Below, in pieces: positions 27,755-35,850 of a stretch of DNA of 44,686 nucleotides; position 1 is the first letter of the stretch; each line of letters begins with the position of its first letter. Both the position numbers and the translations under genes were made by a program. The DNA lies in assembly GCA_002816715.1 (NCBI GenBank), contig MUCJ01000058.1, forward strand, positions 1 through 44,686, in the 5' to 3' direction. The notes below the pieces were generated by a model that worked only from the letters and a program-made list of their open reading frames with translations, made no database searches and had not been told where the DNA came from. This DNA is from SAR202 cluster bacterium Casp-Chloro-G3 (GTDB taxonomy: Bacteria; Chloroflexota; Dehalococcoidia; Lucifugimonadales; UBA3495).

Positions 27755-28426
27755 CTACATTTGGAATAATTTCCGGTAAACGCCCGGCGACCCGTCGGCG
27801 TGGGTCATTTTGGGGTTAATGGTATCGGTCCACTCCGGGGTTACAGTTGTGCGCACCTTGTCCCACTCCCGACTGTCGGCAACATCAGTAGATTCGCATT
27901 CATGCACGGTAATGTACTTTGGCTCACCCGTGACGGCGGCGAACCGACGCGCTCGGATGTAACCAGGTATTGATCGATAGAGCGGTAACCGCTGATTGTT
28001 GTATACCTGGTTGAACCGCGCCTCCAGCTCTTCCGGCACCGACATTCGGCCCACCAGCAAGGCCGGTGCCATATCCGCCTGGGCCGTCGGTTCATCAACA
28101 TCAAGAGGGTACAACAACAGGTACAGGTTCCGGATGAATATCTGGCCCACCACGTGAGGTGACATTCGCTTGGACCACTCGGTGGGATTGTTCAAGTGCC
28201 CCTGCCAGATGTCGCTGTAATAGGCTTGAGGTTCGGTGAGTTCATAGCACGCGAGATATTTAGGGCCGCCTTTTACCGCGACGTAACGGGCAGCATTGAG
28301 TACACCAGGTATGGAAAGCCGCTCGGGTATGTGCTCTTCGTTGTACCAGCGGTTGAACTCCTCTTCCACCTCCGCGGCGACATCGGCGTAGACCATCAAA
28401 AGACCAGTTCCCCTTTTTGCTGCCAC
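27755..28426 (-). CDS. Duplicated dimeric alpha-beta barrel (EthD/NIPSNAP-like) protein
   Basis: A protein of about 223 residues starting at the GTG at 28426, behind AGGAGG (28436-28431); the frame is open to 28465. Two internally similar halves each have a ferredoxin-like barrel pattern: EFNRWYNEEHIPERLSIPG with AARYVAVKGGPKYLACYEL, and RFNQVYNNQRLPLYRSIPG with RARRFAAVTGEPKYITVHE. Such domains are found in EthD-like proteins and in monooxygenases or dehydratases acting on aromatic or polyketide compounds. The exact role is unknown. It lies after a Nudix gene on the same strand. Confidence 0.7.
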   Translation of the reverse strand: MAAKRGTGLLMVYADVAAEVEEEFNRWYNEEHIPERLSIPGVLNAARYVAVKGGPKYLACYELTEPQAYYSDIWQGHLNNPTEWSKRMSPHVVGQIFIRNLYLLLYPLDVDEPTAQADMAPALLVGRMSVPEELEARFNQVYNNQRLPLYRSIPGYIRARRFAAVTGEPKYITVHECESTDVADSREWDKVRTTVTPEWTDTINPKMTHADGSPGVYRKLFQM

Positions 28427-28522
28427 ATTACCTCCTGAGGCCAAGGAATTTACTACGCAGTTCAATAGTTATGTAATCCAAGCAAGTCCTTATCAACCAG
28501 CCCCCTGCGCCCTGCGCCAATA

Positions 28523-29002
28523 TCAGTTGCCCGGATAGTAGTACCGCCCGCTTTTTACACTATCTAGAGCATAACTGACCGCCTTGAACAGAGGTTGGGG
28601 CAGATCGTACAGATCGAACCAGCCATACTCTGAGAACGCTTCCGGTTCGGCTAATACTGGCTCCTGATTGCCAATATCGCCCAGAAACTCTATATCCAGA
28701 TAATGTTTGTCATAGGCGATGATATTGCTGAAGCAAAGAAAGATCAAGTTGCCTACGGTGACCCCAAGCTCTTCCAGCGATTCACGGCGGGCGCATTCTT
28801 CCAGGGATTCCCCCGATTCTAGATGACCACCAGCCGATGCCCAAGTCGCTTCACCGTGGGAGCCCTGCCGCTTGGCCAGGAACACTTTTCCCTGCCGCAC
28901 GAACACGACACCCACCCCGACCAGAGGTCTGGTAGCCTCATTTTCCGGGTTTTCTTCCAGATTTTCCATGAAGGGAAGTATATCATCAGTGCGTTCTAGC
29001 AT
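28523..29002 (-). CDS. Nudix hydrolase (NUDT15-like)
   Basis: A 159-residue protein. The Nudix box GGHLESGESLEECARRESLEELGV fits GX5EX7REUXEEXGU. The preceding VGVGVVFVRQGKVFLAKRQGS resembles NUDT15-type nucleotide pyrophosphatases. The C-terminus has PEAFSEYGWFDLYDLPQPLF, common in this group. It probably hydrolyses a nucleoside di- or triphosphate, perhaps as a clean-up enzyme. The start is uncertain: an internal methionine at residue 12 is possible and no clear ribosome site marks either. Confidence 0.85.
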   Translation of the reverse strand: MLERTDDILPFMENLEENPENEATRPLVGVGVVFVRQGKVFLAKRQGSHGEATWASAGGHLESGESLEECARRESLEELGVTVGNLIFLCFSNIIAYDKHYLDIEFLGDIGNQEPVLAEPEAFSEYGWFDLYDLPQPLFKAVSYALDSVKSGRYYYPGN

Positions 29003-29034
29003 GAACTGATGTTCAAGCTGCTGTTTTATTAATC

Positions 29035-29064
29035 TTGATGCCTACCGGCTGCGCGTGCTAGACT
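29035..29064 (+). promoter_or_regulatory. Promoter of trpS
   Basis: TTGATG (29035-29040), an 18-bp spacer and TAGACT (29059-29064), followed at once by the hairpin CTGCCC-GTTG-GGGCAG (29063-29078). The hairpin could affect expression. Confidence 0.45.
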
Positions 29065-29140
29065 GCCCGTTGGGGCAGGACAGACGATGTGCTGCATCTT
29101 CCCCAGCGCCAAAGCTAGGCAAAAAAGATAGGGCAGGCAT

Positions 29141-30166
29141 ATGGCAACAGATATCAACCAGACCAAGGGCATCATCCTTTCTGGCATGCGCCCCACCGGA
29201 CGGCTCCACCTGGGCAACTACCTGGGAGCCTTACAAAACTGGGTAGCTCTGCAGCAAGAATATAAGTGCATCTACATGGTGGCGGATATTCACGCACTGA
29301 CCACTATGGAGTCGCCCCTGGACGTGGTCGACATCCAACCGAACATCGCTGAAATGGTGCTAGACTGGCTGGCGGCTGGCGTTGACCCAGAGCAGTCCAC
29401 CATGTTTGTGCAGTCTCAGGTGCCGGAAGTGATGGTGCTGCACACCTTGCTCAGCATGGTCACACCCCTGGGCTGGTTGCTGCGGGTGCCGACATTCAAG
29501 GACAAAGTCCGGCAGATGGACGAAACCGAAGAAAGTGTAAACTATGGTCTGGTGGGATACCCGGTGCTGCAGACCGCCGACATCATCCTATACAAGGCGG
29601 ACACCGTTCCGGTAGGGCAAGACCAACTGCCCCATTTAGAATTAGCCCGAGAAATAGTTCGCCGCTTCAATCACCGTTTCGGCGACACTTTCCCGGAACC
29701 CAAGTCGAAACTGACTGAAGCACCGCTCATAGTGGGACTGGACGGCCAGAATAAGATGGGGAAGACCCTGGACAACCACCTTGAATTGGCGTCCACGCCC
29801 GAAGAGACCACCAAGCGCGTGCTTACTGCCTTCACCGACCCCCAACGGAGTACCCGCAGTATTCCCGGTCGGCCTGAGGTATGCAATGTCTATTCGCTGC
29901 ACAAGCTGTGCAGCACCGGCGATGAAGTGGCTACCGTATACGACGAGTGCACCACCGCCCAGCGAGGCTGCGTCGATTGCAAGCGGCATCTGGCAGGCAA
30001 TATTAACCAGTATCTGGAGCCGTTACGGGACCGCAGGCGTGAATTCGAGAGAAATCCTGATTATGTCAATCAGCTTCTGGACGATGGCGGCAAGAAGGCA
30101 CGGGCAATTGCCAAGCAGACCGTCGGCGAAGTCTACGAGAAGATGGGCTTGGGCAAGTACGTCTAG
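29141..30166 (+). CDS. trpS: Tryptophanyl-tRNA synthetase
   Basis: A 341-residue class I synthetase. The HIGH-like motif is PTGRLHLGNYLG (18-29) and the KMSKS-like loop KMGKT (205-209). The segments VADIHALTT, GYPVLQTADIILYKADTVPVGQDQ and the C-terminal tRNA-binding helices are typical. It charges tRNA-Trp. It probably forms an operon with the phosphatase gene 77 bp downstream. Confidence 0.96.
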   Translation: MATDINQTKGIILSGMRPTGRLHLGNYLGALQNWVALQQEYKCIYMVADIHALTTMESPLDVVDIQPNIAEMVLDWLAAGVDPEQSTMFVQSQVPEVMVLHTLLSMVTPLGWLLRVPTFKDKVRQMDETEESVNYGLVGYPVLQTADIILYKADTVPVGQDQLPHLELAREIVRRFNHRFGDTFPEPKSKLTEAPLIVGLDGQNKMGKTLDNHLELASTPEETTKRVLTAFTDPQRSTRSIPGRPEVCNVYSLHKLCSTGDEVATVYDECTTAQRGCVDCKRHLAGNINQYLEPLRDRRREFERNPDYVNQLLDDGGKKARAIAKQTVGEVYEKMGLGKYV

Positions 30167-30243
30167 CCACCAAGATCATCCAGCCGCATAATCCACCTGC
30201 TCAACCTAATCGCTCAACCCAGTTAGCTCAAGGACGGAATTAG

Positions 30244-31068
30244 ATGACTCAAGGCAGCACTGAACCTCTTCCCAAATCCCAGAGCGGTCGCACCGTGATG
30301 GAAGTGTGTGTCGACGCCGCCCGTCAGGCTGGCGCGATGGTCGGCAGCCGGTTTCTGACCGAAAAAGAGATCAACTTGAAGGGCCGCTCCGACATTGTTA
30401 CCGATGTGGACTTGGCCTCAGAAAAGCTGATTCTGGGAATACTGACCTCTGAGTTTCCCCAGTTCAGCATCCTTGCTGAAGAGTCGAAGCCGGTGACCAA
30501 CGATTCGGAGTATACCTGGGTGGTAGACCCCATTGACGGCACTCGTAACTACGCCGAAGGAATCCCCCATTTTTGCCTGGTAATAGCTTTAGCCAAGGGC
30601 AGCGAAATGGTGGTGGGTGTAACTTTCGATCCCCTGAAAGATGAGATGTTCACGGCTGAGCAGGGCAAGGGGGCTTTCCTCAACGGAGAGCGTATCACGG
30701 TTTCTCAAAGGCAGGAGGTACCCGAATCGATCCTGGGATTCGATCTGGGCTATGTTGACGAGAAGGCGGGCTTGGCGTTGGATATGGTGCGGAGTCTGTG
30801 GCCCAACATATTGGGGATGCGGTTAATGGGTTCGTCAGCTCTGGGGTTGGCCTACGCCGCTTGCGGGCGTTTAGACATTTATTTCCACAATCAGTTGTCA
30901 CCCTGGGATATTGCATCTGGGTTAGTTTTAGTTCGCGAAGCCGGCGGGAACGTGGTGGATAAGCAGGGGGAAGCGGCCAACCTGTTTACGCCCAGTATCA
31001 TCGCTTCCAGTCCCCGGTTGATCGACCGGTTTCTCCGGGCAACTGACAGTTTGGAATGGCGTAAATAA
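30244..31068 (+). CDS. Inositol-monophosphatase family phosphatase
   Basis: A 274-residue protein with the metal-binding motifs LAEES (E79/E80), VVDPIDGTRNY (D95, D98) and SPWDIASGLVLVREAGG. Family members (SuhB, HisN, CysQ) hydrolyse sugar or nucleotide monophosphates with magnesium; motif differences do not settle the substrate. It is 77 bp after trpS, so histidinol-phosphatase or SuhB-like roles are both possible. Full length, no oddities. Confidence 0.9.
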   Translation: MTQGSTEPLPKSQSGRTVMEVCVDAARQAGAMVGSRFLTEKEINLKGRSDIVTDVDLASEKLILGILTSEFPQFSILAEESKPVTNDSEYTWVVDPIDGTRNYAEGIPHFCLVIALAKGSEMVVGVTFDPLKDEMFTAEQGKGAFLNGERITVSQRQEVPESILGFDLGYVDEKAGLALDMVRSLWPNILGMRLMGSSALGLAYAACGRLDIYFHNQLSPWDIASGLVLVREAGGNVVDKQGEAANLFTPSIIASSPRLIDRFLRATDSLEWRK

Positions 31069-31078
31069 ACCGGCTTGA

Positions 31079-31294
31079 CTAGCTACTCTTATGGCTGAGC
31101 AGGTCTTTGGCAACCTTGATCAGCAAACCGCCCAGCAGCAGAGCGCCAACGACACCAGGCCCGAACACGACGATAACTTCAGTTAGTTCCTTTACTTCTA
31201 TAACCATAGAGTAAACATAGTTCACCTCAAGCCCAAACCAAGTGAATACCAAGCTTGGCTGGGTGTACGATTGGTAACAGCGCGGGGTAGCCAA
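31079..31294 (-). CDS. Possible small membrane protein
   Basis: The open frame codes for up to 71 residues, but the protein-like part starts at an internal ATG (about 31207) and has 42 residues, with one hydrophobic helix VIVVFGPGVVGALLLGGLLI and a basic end. No strong ribosome site is seen. It is convergent with the phosphatase and could be real or chance. Confidence 0.35.
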   Translation of the reverse strand: MATPRCYQSYTQPSLVFTWFGLEVNYVYSMVIEVKELTEVIVVFGPGVVGALLLGGLLIKVAKDLLSHKSS

Positions 31295-31358
31295 GATTTC
31301 CGCCGGAGTTATAAATCGTTGGGATGCACCCGATACGAACGTTGAAGTCTCCCCCGCA

Positions 31359-32561
31359 TCACGCCTTCACCACTCCACTTTCGATCAGCGTCGCCACTTC
31401 CTCTTCGGAAAAACCGAACTCGTGCAGGACTTCCCGACTGTGCTCACCCAAACCTGGAGCACGCCGCCGGATCTGGCCCGGAGTAGCCGAGAGCTTGATC
31501 GGGATACCGATATTGTGCAGCAAGCCCAACTCCGGGTCATCCAGATCGACCAGCATATTGCGCGCTTTAACGTGAGGGTCCTGGTACACTTGGGCCATGT
31601 CGTAAATCGGTCCGGCCACCACTCCGGCTTCTTCCAGCAATTGAAGCCAAGAGGCGGTGGTTTGTTCGCTGAGGGTCTCTTCCAGGAGGTCGGCCAACTC
31701 CTGCTCTCGGATTTTTCGGTCGCTGGGCGCGATGAACCGAGTATCGTCGATCAATTTTGCCAGGCCGGTGGCCCGACAGAATTGCTCCCAAGTTGATTGA
31801 GTGGCCGCGCCGATGTTGATGTAGCCGTCCTTGGTGCGCAGGGCCTGATATGGCGCGTTGACCCGGTGGGCCGAACCCAAGGGGCCCGGCACTTCACCGT
31901 TGGCAAAATAACTGGACGATTCCCAGATTGTATAGGCAATCCCGGCCTCCAGCAGCGAAGTGTCGACCATCTGCCCCTGGCCGGTCTTGAGGGCGTGGAT
32001 ATATGCGCACAGAATCCCGTTGGCCGCCAGCAGCCCCGCCGAGATGTCGGTAATGGGCACACCCACCTTGGCCGGTGGGCTGTCGGGGAAACCGGTGATG
32101 CTCATTAACCCGCTCATGCCCTGGGCGACCAGATCGAAGCCACCTCGATTGCGGTAGGGGCCGGTGCTGCCGAACCCGGATATGGTGCAATAAATTAGCC
32201 TGGGCCTCAGCCCCGACAGTTCTGCATAACCCAGGCCCAAACGCTCCATCACGCCCGGCCTGAAGTTTTCAACCACCACATCGGCCCGTTGCAGCAGCTT
32301 CCTGAATACCTCTTTCCCCTCGTCCTTTTGTAAGTTCAGAGCCATGCTGCGTTTGTTGCGATTCAGTGCCAGAAATCCCGCGCCCCAGCCGTTGATGAAG
32401 GGCGGCCCCATGCGCCGGGTGTCGTCGCCGCCGTTGGGCCGCTCCAGCTTGATAACATCGGCGCCCATGTCGGCCAGCAGCATGGTGCAAGCCGGGCCGG
32501 CCATAATCTGAGTCAAATCCAATACTACCATTCCGGAAAGGGGCAACAGGCCAGAGGTCAT
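31359..32561 (-). CDS. CaiB/BaiF (class III) CoA-transferase
   Basis: A 400-residue family III CoA-transferase. The N-terminal LSGMVVLDLTQIMAGP, LADMGADVIKLERP and NLQKDEGKEVFRKLL are hallmarks. D143 in RGGFDLVAQGMSG is at the place of the catalytic aspartate. The family moves CoA between acyl groups such as formyl-, succinyl-, benzylsuccinyl- or carnitine-CoA; the substrate here is unknown. It is transcribed alone, divergently from the radical SAM gene with only about 50-190 bp between them. Confidence 0.9.
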   Translation of the reverse strand: MTSGLLPLSGMVVLDLTQIMAGPACTMLLADMGADVIKLERPNGGDDTRRMGPPFINGWGAGFLALNRNKRSMALNLQKDEGKEVFRKLLQRADVVVENFRPGVMERLGLGYAELSGLRPRLIYCTISGFGSTGPYRNRGGFDLVAQGMSGLMSITGFPDSPPAKVGVPITDISAGLLAANGILCAYIHALKTGQGQMVDTSLLEAGIAYTIWESSSYFANGEVPGPLGSAHRVNAPYQALRTKDGYINIGAATQSTWEQFCRATGLAKLIDDTRFIAPSDRKIREQELADLLEETLSEQTTASWLQLLEEAGVVAGPIYDMAQVYQDPHVKARNMLVDLDDPELGLLHNIGIPIKLSATPGQIRRRAPGLGEHSREVLHEFGFSEEEVATLIESGVVKA

Positions 32562-32724
32562 TTCATCACCGTCAAATTACAGTCCAAAAGGCCGCGAAAT
32601 TAGACACCGGAGTGCATCCATTGTCCGTGAAAGGCATCACAAGTATACTGGCACGGCCTGAAGCCCGCCAGCGAATCAACCCAACAGTAAATGCACCAGT
32701 AAACACACCAGGTATTAGCTTTGC

Positions 32725-32752
32725 CAGGAGACGGTATACAGGAGACGGTATA
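32725..32752 (+). repeat. Perfect 14-bp tandem duplication at the radical SAM gene start
   Basis: CAGGAGACGGTATA occurs at 32725-32738 and again at 32739-32752. Each copy contains AGGAG, and the second places it 8 bases before the in-frame TTG at 32753. The likely ribosome-binding site is therefore duplicated. Confidence 0.8.
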
Positions 32753-34222
32753 TTGGACACTGTTCGCGGAGAAGCCCCCAAGTCCCGAGTCAAACAGGAT
32801 GCTGACTACATCTTCCACGAGTTGACCAGAAGCATCTGCCCTGATTGCAAGACCGTCATTGACGCCCAGATAATAATCCGGGACAACAAGGTGTTCATGC
32901 GCAAACGATGCCCTACCCACGGCTGGTTCGAGGGCATCATCAGTTCCGACGCCGAAATGTACGTCGATTCCGTCAAGTTCAACAAGCCGGGCACCATTCC
33001 TCTGGACTTCAGCACCGAGGTCAAAGACGGCTGTCCGCTGGACTGCGGCCTTTGCCCGGAGCACAAGCAGCATATGTGTCTGGCGCTGATTGAAGTGAAC
33101 TCGGCGTGCAATCTGAACTGCCCGGTCTGCTTCGCCAACGCCGGACTCGGCTTCAGCCTGACAATGGAGCAGGTCGAGAAAATGTTAGACCGCTTCGTGG
33201 AGACTGAAGGCGACCCAGAAGTTGTCCAATTCAGCGGCGGCGAGCCAACCATCCACCCCCAGCTTTTTGAAATGATCCAGGCGGCACAAGACCGGGGCAT
33301 TCGCCAGGTGATGGTCAACACCAACGGCGTACGTATTGCCAAGGACGACCGCTTTCTGGCCGGGTTGGCCAAGTTAAACCCGGTGATCTATTTCCAGTTC
33401 GATGGCCTACGTCGGGAGACTTACGAAGTCATTCGCGGCGAAGACCTGTTGGACATTAAAATGCTGGCCTTGGACCGGATACATGAGGCCGGGATGAGCG
33501 CGGTGCTAGTAGCCGCCATTGAGCGAGGAGTCAACGTAGGCGAGGTAGGAGCTATTGTTGAGTTTGGCCTGGCGCATCCGGCGGTCAGAGGAGTGGTACT
33601 ACAGCCGGTCACCCACGTGGGCCGTCACATCGACTTTGATCCCATGCAACGGGTTACCATTCCCGACGTGATTCACGGCATAGTTGACCAGAGCAAGGGA
33701 CGCTTCGTGATGGAGGATTTTGTTCCGGTACCTTGCTGCTTTCCCACTTGCCAGGTCAATTCTTACGTCTTCGTCGACGGCGATAAAACGGTTCCCTTAC
33801 CCAGATTGTTGGAGATTGATCAGTATCTGGACTATATTACCAACCGCGCCCTGCCCAAGGCACCCAACGCCGCCGATGTCCAGAAAGCGTTAGAAGGCCT
33901 GTGGTCAGCGTCGGCGGTGGCGGGCACCGAAAAGACCGCCAGCCAGTTTGAGTGCGCCTGCGGCCCCGGACTGGACTTGCCGTATAGCATGAACCACCTG
34001 AAAGACCACATCTTTCAGATAGCCATCAAGGACTTCATGGATGCCTATACTTTCAACGTCAAGCAGGTGATGAAGTGCTGTGTGGGCATCCTGGTTCCCG
34101 ACGGTCGGGCTATTCCTTTCTGTGCCTACAATTCGGTGGGGTATCGGGAGGAAATCCGCGAGCAGCTAACTTTGGAACAAGCCCGGAGCAAAATTGAACT
34201 TGCCAGAAGAAGCAATAGCTAA
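32753..34222 (+). CDS. Radical SAM protein of the tetraether lipid synthase (Tes/MJ0619-like) family
   Basis: About 489 residues from the TTG at 32753, which has AGGAG 8 bases upstream; the frame is open to 32612, but the extra 47 residues are not family-like. An N-terminal zinc-ribbon-like part (ICPDCK and KRCPTHGWFEG) precedes CPLDCGLCPEHKQHMC, then the radical SAM cluster motif CNLNCPVC (C119, C123, C126), QFSGGEPTIHPQL, and C-terminal cysteines (CCFPTC, FECACG, KCCVG, FCAYN) that may hold further metal centres. This order matches archaeal MJ0619/Tes, which joins lipid chains between sp3 carbons. Its methyltransferase and PlsY neighbours support a lipid role, but the reaction is inferred. 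Confidence 0.8.
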   Translation: MDTVRGEAPKSRVKQDADYIFHELTRSICPDCKTVIDAQIIIRDNKVFMRKRCPTHGWFEGIISSDAEMYVDSVKFNKPGTIPLDFSTEVKDGCPLDCGLCPEHKQHMCLALIEVNSACNLNCPVCFANAGLGFSLTMEQVEKMLDRFVETEGDPEVVQFSGGEPTIHPQLFEMIQAAQDRGIRQVMVNTNGVRIAKDDRFLAGLAKLNPVIYFQFDGLRRETYEVIRGEDLLDIKMLALDRIHEAGMSAVLVAAIERGVNVGEVGAIVEFGLAHPAVRGVVLQPVTHVGRHIDFDPMQRVTIPDVIHGIVDQSKGRFVMEDFVPVPCCFPTCQVNSYVFVDGDKTVPLPRLLEIDQYLDYITNRALPKAPNAADVQKALEGLWSASAVAGTEKTASQFECACGPGLDLPYSMNHLKDHIFQIAIKDFMDAYTFNVKQVMKCCVGILVPDGRAIPFCAYNSVGYREEIREQLTLEQARSKIELARRSNS

Positions 34223-35000
34223 ATCCTGCTGCGCCGACCTTTACCAGTCGGACTTAGCCCGGATGATATTGGGCGACACCTTGCATCCCGGCGGGATGGC
34301 CCTGACCAATCGCTTGGGCCGTATGATGGGCATCCAACCGGGTGACTGGGTCGCCGACTTGGCCTGCGGGCGGGGCACCAGCGCTATGGCAGTTTCCCGG
34401 GCGTTTCACTGCAAGGTTGTGGGGATTGAGTTTGGCTCTGGTGCCGCCGCTGAAGCCCGGGCATCTGCGCTGGAAGCTCCAATTCGATCAGAAACTTTCT
34501 TTGTGCGTGGCGACGCCGAACAACCGCCGCTCAGATCCTCAGTCATTGATGCCGTCCTTTGCGAGTGCTCGATGAGTATTTTCCCGGACAAACCCTCGGC
34601 CGTGAAACAGGTCAAGGGTGTACTTCGTCCCGGGGGTAGGTTTGGTCTTAGTGATGTCACTGTTGAACCCGGCAGTCTCCCCCAAGGGTTGAACAATGTT
34701 GTGGGCCAAGTCCTGTGCCTGGCCGATGCCCTGAGCGTAGCCGGATATGAGAACTTGCTGACCCACGGCGGTATGAAGCTGCAGCATCAGGAAGACGCGT
34801 CCGACGAGATCATCAATTTGCTGGACGATTTGGCAGGCAAGCTAGGAATGATACTGGCCTGGCAGAAGGTCTCCCAGCCAACTTTGGCCGCTGATCAGGA
34901 CTGGTTGCGGGATGCCCCAGATTTAATCACCGAGGTTCGCCAATTGGTGACTGATGGCAAACTGGGCTACTGGTTGTTTGTCGCCGAAAAGCCCGCCTAG
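34194..35000 (+). CDS. Class I SAM-dependent methyltransferase
   Basis: A 268-residue Rossmann-fold methyltransferase. Motif I is VADLACGRGTSA (the SAM glycine loop); GIEFG is the acidic motif II position, FVRGDAEQPPL motif III, and CECSMSIFPDKPSAVKQVKGVLRPGG the typical post-motif strand. The N-terminus has a paired cysteine (SCCADLYQSD). The TTG start overlaps the end of the radical SAM gene by 29 bp, with GGAG just upstream, so the two are translationally coupled and probably act together. The substrate is unknown; a lipid or lipid head group is a reasonable guess from context. An ArsM-like role is not supported by the cysteine pattern. Confidence 0.85.
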   Translation: MNLPEEAIAKSCCADLYQSDLARMILGDTLHPGGMALTNRLGRMMGIQPGDWVADLACGRGTSAMAVSRAFHCKVVGIEFGSGAAAEARASALEAPIRSETFFVRGDAEQPPLRSSVIDAVLCECSMSIFPDKPSAVKQVKGVLRPGGRFGLSDVTVEPGSLPQGLNNVVGQVLCLADALSVAGYENLLTHGGMKLQHQEDASDEIINLLDDLAGKLGMILAWQKVSQPTLAADQDWLRDAPDLITEVRQLVTDGKLGYWLFVAEKPA

Positions 35001-35083
35001 CCGCGATCAGTTTGGCCCCTACAGATTCAAACCCTTCCACCCTTACCCTATCAACCCCGTGCAATCGCTGTTATATTATTATT

Positions 35084-35131
35084 ATGGGCTTGAATAAAGC
35101 ACCCCGCATTTTGCGGTCGGCAAATTCATAA
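35084..35131 (+). CDS. Possible short upstream ORF of the plsY-like gene
   Basis: A 15-codon frame starting at the ATG at 35084 (MGLNKAPRILRSANS) ends in TAATG, so its stop overlaps the start of the next gene. It contains the small hairpin CCGCA-TTT-TGCGG. It may be a chance ORF or a coupling peptide. Confidence 0.3.
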   Translation: MGLNKAPRILRSANS

Positions 35132-35841
35132 TGGTATTTGAAGACTTCATTCTCCTGCAAAAGCTGCTGGCCTCATTGTTGGTGGGCTACCTATTGGGGT
35201 CGGTCCCTTTCGCGCATCTGGCCGCCCGATTCAAAGGCGTGGACATCTTCGTGACCGGAAATCGGCGGGCTGGCACCGCCAATGTATTCTGGAATGTGAG
35301 CCGTCGAACCGGCGTGCTAGTGTTGGCTGCCGACGTGGCCAAGGGGTCCCTGGCGGTGGTAATCGCTCAGTTGATGGACCTTCAGGGGCCACTGGTGATT
35401 CTGGCTGGCGGAGCGGCGGTGGCGGGACACTGGAAGTCCGTCTTCACCGGGTTCAAGGGCGGTGATGGCATGGCCACGCTGTTAGGGGTTACTATAACTC
35501 TGGTACCGGCGTTGGCACCGCTGTGCATTGGAGTTGGTTTCGTGGCGGTGATGCTGTTTTGGAAGTCGCCCTACCGGTCTGCGGTAGGAATCGCGATTTG
35601 CTTCACCGTATTGCTGGGTCTCGGCCTTTTCTTCCAGCATCGGCTAGACCTGGTGTACGGTCTAACCGGGCTGGCCCTTCTAGTCCTGACTCACAACGTA
35701 CTGATCCGGCGTCGGCTGGCGGCGACTGGTGTGGCTCCCCGAGACGAATTTGACGAACTGGATCTAGATCTAGATGTAGACCTGGGCGGGGATGACATCA
35801 CCGACCCGGACCTGGGGCCTCCCGCCAAGAATCATCGATAA
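35131..35841 (+). CDS. PlsY-like glycerol-3-phosphate acyltransferase paralogue
   Basis: A 236-residue polytopic membrane protein (about five to seven helices) with the PlsY start LLGSVPFAHLAARFKGVDI. Motif 1, normally GSGNIGATN, reads TGNRRAGTANVFW and lacks the invariant serine. Motif 2, normally FKGGKGVAT, reads FKGGDGMAT. PlsY transfers acyl groups from acyl-phosphate to glycerol-3-phosphate, the first step of phospholipid synthesis. The changed motifs suggest altered substrate use or loss of activity. The C-terminal tail is strongly acidic (EFDELDLDLDVDLGGDD). It is the third gene of the radical SAM/methyltransferase row, and a second PlsY lies at 40296-40982. Confidence 0.8.
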   Translation: MVFEDFILLQKLLASLLVGYLLGSVPFAHLAARFKGVDIFVTGNRRAGTANVFWNVSRRTGVLVLAADVAKGSLAVVIAQLMDLQGPLVILAGGAAVAGHWKSVFTGFKGGDGMATLLGVTITLVPALAPLCIGVGFVAVMLFWKSPYRSAVGIAICFTVLLGLGLFFQHRLDLVYGLTGLALLVLTHNVLIRRRLAATGVAPRDEFDELDLDLDVDLGGDDITDPDLGPPAKNHR

Positions 35842-35850
35842 TAGCCCTGA

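Noticed and set aside
34194-35000. Arsenite methyltransferase (ArsM)
   Set aside because: The protein has an N-terminal CC pair but not the spaced cysteines that bind As(III), and no ars genes are nearby.
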